Source: Prorocentrum cordatum
Lineage: Eukaryota; Sar; Dinophyceae; Prorocentrales; Prorocentraceae
DNA: 22,500 nucleotides
NCBI GenBank assembly: GCA_963575745.1
Contig: CAUYUJ010000386.1
Location: 12,501 to 35,000 of the forward strand
Direction: 5' to 3'
The notes under the pieces are model-generated. The model was not told where the DNA came from and searched no databases. It saw nothing but the letters and a program-made list of their open reading frames with translations. A program made the translations under genes and the position numbers. Below, one piece after another: positions 8,297 to 16,402 of this stretch. The first letter of the stretch is position 1. Each line of letters begins with the position of its first letter.

Positions 8297-8460
8297 GACG
8301 AGGTGATGGTCACCATGACCATCACCTCTCCGTGGATTGACGAGGTGATGGTCATGATGACCATCACCCCCTCAATCCACGGAGAGGGGATGGTCATGGT
8401 GACCATCACCTCGTCAATCCACGGCGAGGTGATGGTCATGGTGACCATCGCCTCGTCACC
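8297..8460. repeat. 42-bp array of palindromes with flipped linker
   Basis: Four 25-bp near-perfect palindromes begin at 8302, 8344, 8386 and 8428, exactly 42 bp apart. Each has arms GGTGATGGTCA and TGACCATCACC, with minor changes in the third and fourth. They are separated by 17-bp linkers. Linker 1 (8327-8343, TCTCCGTGGATTGACGA) is the reverse complement of the consensus of linkers 2 and 3 (8369-8385 and 8411-8427, TCGTCAATCCACGGMGA, with two changes in linker 2). As a result 8297-8415 forms a 119-bp near-perfect palindrome centred at 8356. It lies upstream of the spliced-leader relict of the 7398-8069 gene. Confidence 0.9.
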
Positions 8461-8745
8461 AACTATCTTCGCTCATGGCCGCTGGGGTGGCTGGACGCGC
8501 CCAACGATTGCCCATGTCAGCGCTCGCGCGCGCCTCGTTCGGCACCCCGTCGCATCAATGGCCCATCGCTCGTCAGCCTGATGCCCCCCCCCGTTTCCCC
8601 CACTCCCACCACCTCCTCATGTCGCTCCCACTCCCCATCCTCCTCCTCGACGGGGGGGGGCGGCCTGCGCCTCGACGGCGCCCGCGACGCGCGGCGCGGC
8701 GGGGGGGCGGCGAGAGAGCATCAGCGAGGGGGCACCGATAGTCGA

Positions 8746-8773
8746 TGCGACGACGACGACGACGACGACGACG
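8746..8773. repeat. GAC microsatellite
   Basis: About nine consecutive GAC/ACG triplets immediately before the inverted gene fragment at 8779. Confidence 0.9.
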
Positions 8774-8778
8774 ACCAC

Positions 8779-8884
8779 GATGAGGGCCATCGCGAGACCA
8801 ACAGCGTGTTGTACAAACAGTTCAAGGAGATGGGAGGGGGGGGGGGGACGTCGTCCACGAGTGCGCGGCGAACGCGCGCCAGGC
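8779..8884 (+). pseudogene. Inverted copy of part of the 9302-9637 gene
   Basis: The plus strand reads DEGHRETNSVLYKQFKEMG, matching DEGHREANNVLCKLFKEMG of the minus-strand gene at 9403-9460. After a G run (8835-8847) the frame is lost, but VHECAANARQA in another frame matches VHKCVTNARQA of the gene. About 12 bases are missing and replaced by the G run. No intact ORF remains. The two copies lie head to head, about 460 bp apart. Confidence 0.85.
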
Positions 8885-8887
8885 ACG

Positions 8888-8970
8888 CTGCCACCGACGA
8901 CGACGAACGACGACGACGGCGGCGGCGGCGGTGGCGAACGACGACGACGACGACGGCGGCGGCTCTGTTT
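8888..8970. repeat. ACG/CGG trinucleotide array
   Basis: Imperfect GAC, CGG and ACG triplets. Together with the G run just before it, this borders the degenerate inverted copy. No gene is seen from here to 9301, apart from long composition-driven ORFs. Confidence 0.85.
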
Positions 8971-9301
8971 TTTGCATCTGCAGCGGCGCCGTCTCTAGCC
9001 GAGATCGACAGTCGACTGTGCCCTGCTCCTCGCGCTTATCATCTGCGGCGCTGCGAGGGCCTAGGCGGGGTCCTCGAAGGCCTTGGCTGCGGCGCCTCGC
9101 TGCGCGACGCCACGCGCGGCTCCACCGCGTCCTCGACCATCAAACTCGAAAACACAAGTCGACATCGATTCAGCAGCAAGCCGCGAAAGAGGCCCCATGC
9201 ACCCTAAGGGGCCCCGAAGAGAGGTGGCGCCGCACTTAAATACACACCGCAGCCTCGCACCGTGAGCACGGGAGGTTGCGTCTAAGGTCGTCGTCGTCAG
9301 C

Positions 9302-9637
9302 CTACCGACGCCACTGGCCCGTGTGATACTGCTGCTCCAGGGCCTGCCGCGCGTTCGTCACGCACTTGTGAACGAACTTCGACGGGTTCGTGAGGCTCCC
9401 CTCGCCCATCTCCTTGAACAGCTTGCACAACACGTTGTTGGCCTCGCGATGACCCTCATCGCTGAACTGGGCCAGGAGGAAGACGCTCTGCTGGGCCGTC
9501 TCGTCGATCTCGTATCGGCGAAGAAAGCCGAGCCAGGCGCGAGGGTCCCGCTCGAACGTGGCCCAGGCGGGCTCCTGCACCTCCTCAGCGACCGCAGGCG
9601 CCTCCTCCGCGGCCGCCTTCCATCGACTTCGATGTAT
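9302..9637 (-). CDS. Exon-like ORF, unknown conserved domain
   Basis: Open from just after TAA 9638-9640 to TAG 9302-9304, about 111 codons. It has no ATG near the 5' end (the first in-frame Met is internal, in KEMGEG), so it is likely a terminal exon or a 5'-truncated gene. The core is protein-like: WATFERDPRAWLGFLRRYEI, then DETAQQSVFLLAQFSDEGHR, then NNVLCKLFKEM and PSKFVHKCVTNARQALEQQ. It reads as a compact helical domain, and I vaguely recall similar segments in predicted dinoflagellate proteins without a named family. Its central part is repeated in inverted orientation at 8779-8884. I found no spliced-leader relict upstream, which fits a spliced 5' exon or truncation. Confidence 0.6.
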   Translation of the reverse strand: MHRSRWKAAAEEAPAVAEEVQEPAWATFERDPRAWLGFLRRYEIDETAQQSVFLLAQFSDEGHREANNVLCKLFKEMGEGSLTNPSKFVHKCVTNARQALEQQYHTGQWRR

Positions 9638-9640
9638 TTA

Positions 9641-10183
9641 GCAAGCCTGTATTTCGATAGTCGGGGGCCATATGTGCGGCCAGGGGCTCGGGGCAGGGGG
9701 CGGGGTCATGACCACTCGGGGGCACTCAGGACCAGGTGGGGCAACGCTGGACTACAATGTGGTTCACGTGAAACGGCCTTCTGTTCCACCTCCATGCTCA
9801 CTGGCGTTGGAGATGATGAGTTAGCGTCGACAGTCGAGGTGGCTTCGCCAGCTGCTCGAGGATCGACTTCTGATAACTTCTCGGCCTTGGCGCCGCCATT
9901 TCATTCGTAGGAGGGGAGGGGTCAGTTGTTTCGACATCCAAGCGGAGGAGGTCTCAAAATAGACTTGGCACCCAGAATGAGGATGAGGGAGAGGATGACG
10001 ATGGGGAGGAAGCGGGGGGGGAAGGAGGAGCAAGATGAGGGGCAGATGGGCGGTGGGCGAGATAGCTGGGTGCGTGATCGAACTGAGACAGACGTATGTG
10101 CTGAGACTCCTGGACCGCCACAAAAAAAAAAAAACACAATGAAAGATCGAGCAAAAAAAACTAAACGTAGACCCCCCGCACTG
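9641..10183. other. Intergenic, no gene seen
   Basis: It lies between the shared 3' end of the 10250-11191 gene and the exon-like ORF at 9302. It contains TCGACAGTCGA (about 9827), purine-rich tracts (9975-10040) and an A run near 10123-10135. No supported ORF. Confidence 0.5.
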
Positions 10184-10310
10184 GAGATGGCGATATGGAC
10201 GGTGAAGGAAGGAACATAAGGGAGAGAACGAGAGTGCGGGTGGTAGTGGTTACTCGATGTCGACGCTTTCGGTGCCTCTCGATATCAGCGTCGCCTCCTC
10301 CTCCTCCTCG
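10184..10310 (-). repeat. Shared gene 3' end, copy B
   Basis: Direct-repeat partner of 7268-7400. It contains the last codons, stop (TAA 10250-10252) and about 65 bp of 3' flank of the RapZ-C-like gene. Beyond 10184 on the minus-strand downstream side the two copies diverge, which sets the edge of the shared segment. Confidence 0.8.
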
Positions 10311-11191
10311 GCCACCTCCTCCTGCTCCTGGTATCTCTCCTCTTCCTCCGCATCGTCGGACTCGCGGGCGTAGACCCCCCGCGTTGGCACTGGGCGCCAA
10401 GCACTGCTGGTCCCCGACTTGCCGTAGACGGGGCCAGCCTCCTTGCCGCCCTTGGTGCCGCCCTTGCCGCCCTCGCCGATCCTGCGCGACTTCTCGGCCC
10501 GCGGCGGCGACCCTGGCGGCGGCGCAGGCCCGACATTGCGCACCATGTGGTACTCGGTGTAGACCCAGTCCCACAGGCTCTTCCACGCTGGGTACGCCAT
10601 GTGGTCGTCCCTGACCGCCTGGCTCGCGTAGAGCTGAGAAAAAGGCGCCTCGCCGCCCTCCGCCAGCTCCCATGCCTTCCCAGGCGCCATCCACGCCTTG
10701 ACGCTCTCCAGCATGCTGATGTGCCCGCGCTTGCCGTACTGCTCGCCCGAGTTGAAGATCTTCGAGTTGCACACGCGCACGTGCATACCCTCGACCTTGT
10801 TCCTCGACAGTATGAAGTTCAGCATCGCGTTGCACACGCGGCCCACCGTGTCGCTGCGATGCAAGCCGTGCTGGCACTCCACCAGGACGAGGATCGACGG
10901 CCACTCCTTGACCTTGTAGTTCGACACCTCGATGACGATGTCCTTGCACGCGTCGACGAACCCTGATTGTGACATCACCGTCTTCTGGGTTTGTGCGTGA
11001 AGACCGTTCTCATTGTGTCCGATCGTCTTGCTCGGGTCTTTCGTCAACAAGCGCCTGACGTCGAAGCGAATGACTTTCGACCCCATGCGCTCGCACTCGT
11101 GCGCGGTATCGTTCACCAAGTCCTTGTGGATCTGGCCATAGGTGATGACACCCACGACCTGCGCGAACTGCATCGAGCGGCTCTCCTCCAT
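10250..11191 (-). CDS. RapZ C-terminal-domain-like protein
   Basis: A 313-codon ORF from ATG 11191 (context GCGCCATGGAGG) to TAA 10250. The frame is open to a GTG at 11263, but 11191 is the first ATG, 75 bp after a spliced-leader relict. Residues about 10-145 resemble the RapZ (UPF0042) C-terminal domain: IRFDVRRLL, then NENG, QKTV, a helix ending in EVSNYKVKEWPS, a hydrophobic strand ILVLVEC, and QHGLHRSDTV, comparable to the GCTGGKHRS signature. C106-x2-G-x2-R112-S also fits the generic Cys-phosphatase loop Cx5R(S/T), an alternative reading. A neutral helical stretch follows, with WKSLWDWVYTEYHMV, then a Gly/Lys/Pro-rich linker (GEGGKGGTKGGKEAG) and an acidic tail (DDAEEEERYQEQEEVAEEEEE). 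The tail and 3' flank are shared with the neighbouring gene end at 7268-7400. The biochemical role is not predictable from this. Confidence 0.75.
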   Translation of the reverse strand: MEESRSMQFAQVVGVITYGQIHKDLVNDTAHECERMGSKVIRFDVRRLLTKDPSKTIGHNENGLHAQTQKTVMSQSGFVDACKDIVIEVSNYKVKEWPSILVLVECQHGLHRSDTVGRVCNAMLNFILSRNKVEGMHVRVCNSKIFNSGEQYGKRGHISMLESVKAWMAPGKAWELAEGGEAPFSQLYASQAVRDDHMAYPAWKSLWDWVYTEYHMVRNVGPAPPPGSPPRAEKSRRIGEGGKGGTKGGKEAGPVYGKSGTSSAWRPVPTRGVYARESDDAEEEERYQEQEEVAEEEEEATLISRGTESVDIE

Positions 11192-11265
11192 GGCGCAGGA
11201 AGAGTACAGGAAGAGAAGGTTGTAAGAGTGCGCTGCAGCACAGCCGAAGGCGCGCGCGTGCACTC

Positions 11266-11286
11266 AAAGAGCCGCAATGGCTAGTA
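11266..11286 (-). other. Relict spliced leader
   Basis: The minus strand reads TAGCCATTGCGGCTC, matching 13 of 15 positions of TAGCCATTTTGGCTC, the spliced-leader core. The outer positions have decayed. It lies 75 bp upstream of the ATG at 11191 and on its strand. Confidence 0.7.
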
Positions 11287-11679
11287 GGCGATGGTCGATG
11301 GGCCAGCCTCGATTGTCGAGTGTCGATTGCCGATCTTGAAGATAAGCCAACTGCAGCCCAGCAATTCGCACAACGACTTTGGGCTCCCCTAAAGGCGCCA
11401 AGGCCAGTTCCGCACCCAGCAAAACCTGTCAGGGCTGCCCAAGACACTGGAACCCAAGGGCGAGCAAGCTCACCACTCCCAAGGGCCCAGCGAGGACAAA
11501 CCCATCAGGGCGACGAATGAACCAGGACTCCAGCCTGGATTTAGAATATGAATAAGGGGAGCTCGAGACCGCTTCTGAGCCACCCGTGCTCTTCGACATC
11601 GATTGCAGCTGGCTCCAACTCCAGGGCACAATGCAACATCCAAGGCAATATCAAGTGCAATCGTGATGAGGCAAGTATT
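11287..11679. other. Intergenic, no gene seen
   Basis: Mixed-composition sequence upstream of the RapZ-like gene, with TCGA-type motifs (GTCGAGTGTCGATTG near 11315-11330; TTCGACATCGATTGC near 11590-11605). It may contain promoter elements, but I recognise none. Confidence 0.4.
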
Positions 11680-11930
11680 ACCACATACTATGTGCACCTA
11701 TATACGTACACATATAACACTCATGTAAGCATTGCCACATAGTACCTGCACACATGTGTAAATATGTAGAGATATATAGGCACATCCCCCTCATACGCAG
11801 AGATATATGTATACATAGACACTTGTATATATGTGTAGATATATTTGTGTAGAGATATAGGTAGAAATATTATAGACCCATGTATATACGTAGAGATATA
11901 GACAGGCCCAAGAGGAGCAACCTCCACCAC
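11680..11930. repeat. AT-rich degenerate minisatellite
   Basis: An AT-rich island in otherwise GC-rich DNA, with recurring GTAGAGATATA, GCAGAGATATATG and TGTAGATATA units spaced irregularly. No coding signal. Confidence 0.7.
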
Positions 11931-11957
11931 ATCATATGAGCAACAGGGCTTGGACAG

Positions 11958-12036
11958 GACGGGTGAATGAGGAGGACGCTGAGGAAGGAGGAAGACAAGG
12001 AGGAAGGAGGATGACGAGGAGGAAGGAGGAGGAGAA
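11958..12036. repeat. GGA-rich purine tract
   Basis: AGGAGGA-type low-complexity sequence just downstream (coding strand) of the 12084-12893 gene. Confidence 0.75.
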
Positions 12037-12083
12037 CGATATCGATGCTTTTTTTTTTCCGTGCCAGCCCTGTCACGAAACTC

Positions 12084-12893
12084 TCAGTCGTCCTCGACTT
12101 CGACAAGCTCCTCTTTCTCGTCGTCGGCGGCAACGCCGTCGGAGGTGCCAGCATTGCTCTGAGAGTCCTCACCTGCCTGAGCTGATTCGAACAACTGCAT
12201 CGCCTCCGCCGCGGAGCTCGCTGTCCTGTACCTCAGGCTCACACGGCCGTCATCGCCTGTACGTTTCAGCACGAACTGGCTCTTGGTGTAAGAGGAGCTC
12301 AGCCCCAGATAATCCTTAGTGTCGACCTTGAGCTCAGCAGGAACCTTCTCGGACGGATGCTGCCTGTGGACGATTCCCGACTTGATCTCGACCTCGCAGC
12401 ACGCCTTCAAGTACACCACGAGGTCCTCCTCCAGCTGCACATACAGGGGGGGCCCAGGCCTGTCGATAATGACCTTGAAAGGGATGCCCTTGATGTCGCC
12501 CATGGTCGGGCCATGTACCGTCGCCGTGGTGCCCTGAATCTCGTCGTGGTTCGACCTGAATCGTTTCTTCCATGTCCTGGAGCCAGGCGGCGGTAAGGAT
12601 GTCTTCTCCATTCCGTGAACGCTAAGCTGGTCCAAGGAGGCTAGCAATGACGATCTGCATGCGTCATCTCTAAGGCGCTCCAATGTTTCACAAATCGATG
12701 TGTCAACAAGAGGCCTGATGCCCTTGGGACGCGGATGCCCAAGAAGCTTCATCACCACATCGCAGCTCTTCTTGAGGTGAAAGAATACACAACCGTTTAG
12801 CTCCCTGCAATTGGCCAGAATGACTGGCGAAGCCATGTGAGGGGCGCGCACGCGAACAACTTTGTCCACGCACCAGGCCATAGCATCCACCAT
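12084..12893 (-). CDS. Unknown protein, 269 aa
   Basis: A complete ORF from ATG 12893 to TGA 12084. An in-frame TAG at 12921 and a spliced-leader relict at 12949-12969 support this start. The N-terminal third contains CRELNGCVFFHLKKSCDVVMK and VDTSICETLERLRDDACRSS, with several Cys. A basic stretch (RTWKKRFRSNHDE) leads to a beta-rich centre (GIPFKVIIDRPGPPLYVQL, DLVVYLKACCEVEI, SQFVLKRTGDDGRVSLRY). The last 45 residues are Ser/Ala-rich and end strongly acidic (ADDEKEELVEVEDD). I do not recognise the family. The SICE...RDDA segment also occurs in a degenerate direct copy at 13265-13330, so this gene or its 5' part has been duplicated. Confidence 0.75.
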   Translation of the reverse strand: MVDAMAWCVDKVVRVRAPHMASPVILANCRELNGCVFFHLKKSCDVVMKLLGHPRPKGIRPLVDTSICETLERLRDDACRSSLLASLDQLSVHGMEKTSLPPPGSRTWKKRFRSNHDEIQGTTATVHGPTMGDIKGIPFKVIIDRPGPPLYVQLEEDLVVYLKACCEVEIKSGIVHRQHPSEKVPAELKVDTKDYLGLSSSYTKSQFVLKRTGDDGRVSLRYRTASSAAEAMQLFESAQAGEDSQSNAGTSDGVAADDEKEELVEVEDD

Positions 12894-12948
12894 GCGTCGG
12901 ATATCGATATCGACGTATTCCTAGGAGCGCGCGGGAGCGCATCTACAT

Positions 12949-12969
12949 CTGGAGCCAAACAAGCAACGC
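12949..12969 (-). other. Relict spliced leader
   Basis: The minus strand carries TTTGGCTC followed by CAG; 15 of 21 positions match the spliced leader, with a decayed centre (positions 8-10). It lies 56 bp upstream of the ATG at 12893, same strand. Confidence 0.6.
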
Positions 12970-13155
12970 GCGACGTCGAGCGATAAGCGCATGCGACTTT
13001 CGATTGACGTGGCGTCGTGAACCGCGTTCCCCGAAAAAAAACAAACACACAAGGTTTGGAGCCTAAGCGTCTTAAGTAAGTTGTAAGTGGTTTAAGTGTA
13101 TACGCGGCCCTGGATAAACGTTCTAAGTTTCGAACTCGACCGCGATTTGGAACTG

Positions 13156-13204
13156 GGCACGGCGACGACGATGACGCCGACGAAGCGGACGACGACGACG
13201 ACGA
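13156..13204. repeat. GAC microsatellite
   Basis: Imperfect GAC/ACG triplets, interrupted by GATGACGCC and GAAGCG. Confidence 0.85.
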
Positions 13205-13264
13205 TTATGTATATTTCGTGGTAACTATTGCAAGAACTCCAAAACCCCATGGGAATCCAACAGT

Positions 13265-13330
13265 CCATGATCGGTGTCGATGCCTCATCTCTACATCGCT
13301 CCACTGCTTCGCAAATCGATGCGTGCATGT
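13265..13330 (-). pseudogene. Degenerate copy of 12637-12705
   Basis: The plus strand shares GCCTCATCTCTA, CGCTCCACTG and TTCGCAAATCGATGCGT with the 12084-12893 gene (about 8 differences over 47 bp). On the minus strand it encodes HASICEAVERCRDEAST against DTSICETLERLRDDACR. It is followed by unrelated sequence and a GAC microsatellite. It lies immediately after the stop of the upstream gene (13335) and cannot encode a complete product. Confidence 0.75.
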
Positions 13331-13334
13331 ATGT

Positions 13335-15688
13335 CTACCTGCTGCGCGCTACTTTCTTCATGGTGGACACCTCGATGGTCGGCGGAGTGGGCCTCTTCCG
13401 CGGGGCAGCGGTCGCGACCTTGGGAAGCGTGAGCTCGTCTCCAACGTTCAGAGCCATGACGTTGGTGACTACGGGGATCTGGATATCGTACACTTTAGCG
13501 TTGCCCACAGAAACGGCCACCGAGTGCTTAGTGATGGCGCAATTCGGCTTCGTCGACTCCGTGCTGTCCACGTGCCTGATCTTGAAAGCAAGGCTCGGCG
13601 CTTTAGCGCCAGGGTCCGAGAGGGCGAAGGGCCCCGCGATCCTCTCATCAGGGCTGGGCACATCGAAGTAGGGGCGATCGCTCTCGCCGCACTGCTTGAC
13701 GGTCAGAGCCGTCGGCACGATGATCAACTTTTCCGCCTGGAACTTCTTCCTAGAGAAAATGCCCATGTTGGGTTTGCTGACTGCCATCAGATCGCCCCCA
13801 TCGGCTTCGAATTTCGATGTCAAAGATATCATGGCCATAGCAATTGCTGACTTGATGTTGATCGCGACGAGATCGGTAGATTTAGAAGCTGCGTCATCTG
13901 GCCACCCAGCGAGCAACTCTTTCTTGGTTGAAGTAAAGCAGTACTTCTCGATGAACTTTGGAATGGGGCACCGAATAACGATGCGGTGCAAGGAGCCATT
14001 CTGCATCACCTCCCGAATCCGAACGCCATCCTCCGACATCGAAGCTATCTTCCACGTTTTCCCTTAGACCGAAGGTGCAAGGGCACAACTCATGCACAGG
14101 GGGGCTAATACATGTACGAGTTTGTATGTGGCGTAGAGGGGTGGCGGGTCCAAGGTGTTTGAGGGAGTTAGGGGGGAACCACTGAAACTGGTAAACCACC
14201 CGTAGCTCGGCCGCGCCATTGCACCTTCATCGTCCTTCCTCAGCCTGATGGTGTCATCAACCTTAAACCCTCTCTGCTCCAAGAGGCAGATGTTAGCGTT
14301 CGCCAGCTCCCCCGTGCTGGCGTCGTGCTGCAGCATGCCACTGAAGGGGGTCTGCTTGACGGAGTCCCCATCGGCACCGCTGTCGTGCTGGGCCGACTGG
14401 CAGGTATACGGATTGTCGATCTCGATGGTACCATTTTGCTTTGCCTTCAATGCCTCGATGCACCCGTGAGCGACGCACTCGATGTTTGCGTATCGCTCAT
14501 CCAACATTTTCCCTAACAACACCATTGCTATCCACTGGTCGGCCTTACCTATGATCGGAATGCGTTCAATCGTATCGATATCGATCTGCCTGGGAACGCT
14601 GTGAAGATGCCGCAAGGTCTTCTCTGCTGCCATCGCTTTAGACCTCGCCTCCGTGCTAGCGAAGAGGGACGCGATCTCTGAGCGGGTCACAAACCTGCAC
14701 ATTCGACTCTGCACGGACTCGGGGGGGGCGTTCACGTGAGCCTTGACGACGGCCATTACCAGGTGGGGCATCATCTCCGTCGCCGCGGGCTTTGCCTTGC
14801 ACAATGTCTCGAACACGCACCCGCCCACCAGGCGCCCAGCGGGCGCACACCTTGACACGAACTGCACGAGTCCTTGATGAACTGGCCCTGGGACCCCCAC
14901 CATTTCGCCACGAAGTCAGCGCATGCGTCGATATCGTCAACGTACTTCGATTCCGATTTGTTCGCCTCGGTCTTCACCCTCGCCCAGTCGATTACGGACC
15001 CGTCGCGCCCCTGCTCGGATGCAATGGCCTGGATGTGAAGCAAGAGCTCGAAATGCGTTTCTTCACTCTGCACCTGGCCCGTCGCCTGCTTTGCCGACTG
15101 GATCAAACCTGGAAGTTTTGGCCAGCGTTCCTCTGCCTCCTTTTTCACCATCAACCACCTCAGCCCAGTGTCAAGTGCCTTTTCCACTTGTTTATATTTG
15201 CTTTGGAACTGCCCCGTGTTGATGCGACCGTCGATGTCGGACAACGTTTTCTCCTTCGTCTCAACTCTCTCTAAGCAAGCCACCAGGAACTGATTTGTAT
15301 GCCCAGAGCTCACGCTCCCTGCGAGAATCGATTCGGGCGGGGATTTGCCAAACAGATTCGGCGATCTCTGAAACTCCTGGGTATACTGCGCAATCGTGCC
15401 ATTCTTATCTTCGGTGCAAACTGAACCAGCCGTTGCCGCGAAACTAAATTTGTTCCTCACGATCTTAGCCCCCAGCCTGTGCACCTCGTAAGCCTCGATG
15501 CCCAATCCATATCTGTTTGAAGGGTGGATGCCTACTTGGTGAGGTTTTAGATACAGCCACACAGCCATACCAATAGAAATTAACTTCTCGATGATCACAT
15601 CTACCGTTCCGACAAGCCCATCTGCTGACGGCAGTGCTTCCTCGATGAAGCCGTCCAGGGCATCGACCCCGTCAGCGAACGACGCCAT
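13335..15688 (-). CDS. Large unknown protein, split by frameshift and intron
   Basis: Three minus-strand segments appear to belong to one protein of about 740 aa. Segment 1 runs from ATG 15688 to near 14873. One base change there would convert GQFIKDSCSSCQG to a continuous GQFIKD-LVQFVSRCAP reading, so there is a single-base frameshift or sequencing error at about 14870-14874. Segment 2 runs to near 14200 (ICLLEQRGFKVDDTIRLRKD). Segment 3 starts at about 14066 (GKTWKIASMSEDGVRIREV) and ends at TAG 13335; 14067-14200 is probably an intron. The RGFKVDDTIRL...GKTWKIASMSEDGVRI join looks like a small beta-barrel split by the intron. Most of segment 1 is helical, with many Lys/Glu/Gln, and the protein ends basic (RKRPTPPTIEVSTMKKVARSR trimmed: APRKRPTPPT). 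The frame is open upstream to TAG at 15743-15745, so the start could be earlier. I do not recognise the family. Confidence 0.6.
14067..14200 (-). other. Probable intron
   Basis: Between two protein-like segments in the same minus-strand gene, about 134 bp carries an in-frame TAA (14064-14066) and loses protein character. The acceptor would be CGGTCTAAG then GGAAAACG. The donor lies in CTACGGGTGGTTTACC and could be GT or GG depending on the exact junction; dinoflagellate introns often have non-GT donors. The precise ends cannot be set from sequence alone. Confidence 0.45.
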
Positions 15689-15802
15689 CGCGCGCTCGAT
15701 ATCGAGGACGCTGCAGGAAATCGAGGTGCGACTCTCCTGGCGCTACGCGGCTGCGGGCCCGACTTCGATGGCAATCGAGTTCGATGGCATCGATTCCGAT
15801 GG

Positions 15803-15905
15803 CAAGAGGAAGGGGGGGAGGAGGAGAAGGAGGAAAAGGAGGAGGAGGAGGAGGAGGAGACGGATACTGATAAGGAGAGGAGGGAGAAGAGAGGAGGGGG
15901 AGGAA
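15803..15905. repeat. GGA-rich purine tract
   Basis: AGGAGGAGG-type low-complexity sequence upstream of the 13335-15688 gene. From here to 22500 no secure gene is seen. Confidence 0.85.
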
Positions 15906-16254
15906 TAATGACTGGCACAAGGGGGGTAGGAAATGATGAGGGGAATGAGGAAGAGGAGGATGCCGACGACGAGGAAGAGGAGCTGGAGGCGAGGAAAGAA
16001 GGAGGACGAGGGCGGTCGCGGTGGGAGGGGGGCGCGGCGCCTGGCACTTGTTGCACGGAGGGGCGGGCGGCGCGCGCGCGCGCCGCTCGCCGCTCCGACC
16101 GACCAGACCGATCCCCCCCCACCCCTATATACCCCCACCCCCGCAACGATAATCGATGTCCTCTTCGATCATCGATGTCCCTCACCGCGGTGGGGCGAGG
16201 GGGGGGGGGAGGAAGGCGAGGCTCTCTAAGGCAAGAACAATCCGCGGCCGTGGG

Positions 16255-16402
16255 AGTTACCATCATCGTCGTCGTCATCATCACCATCATCACCGTCATC
16301 ATCGTCGTCGTCATCATCATCATCGTCATCGTCATCATCACCATCATCCTCATCATCATCATCATCAGATCTCTCTCTCTCTATCTCTCTCTCTCTCTCT
16401 CT
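16255..16402. repeat. ATC/GTC array followed by (TC)n
   Basis: Imperfect ATC/GTC triplets (16259-16366) pass into a TC dinucleotide run (16368-16402) and then poly-C. No coding. Confidence 0.9.

Noticed and set aside
8297-8460. CRISPR-like array
   Set aside because: The repeats are 25-bp palindromes with 17-bp linkers that are themselves copies of one another, so there are no unique spacers and no cas genes; the context is eukaryotic.
9884-9906. GCCATTT leader-like match on the plus strand
   Set aside because: Only seven core bases match and no plus-strand ORF follows.
10250-11191. Straight assignment as a protein phosphatase
   Set aside because: The Cx5RS loop fits, but the usual His before the Cys is Glu and the surrounding order fits RapZ-C better. 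Left as an alternative only.
14425-14445. CCATTTTG spliced-leader core on the plus strand
   Set aside because: An eight-base match inside the coding region of the long gene, with no further similarity; expected by chance.
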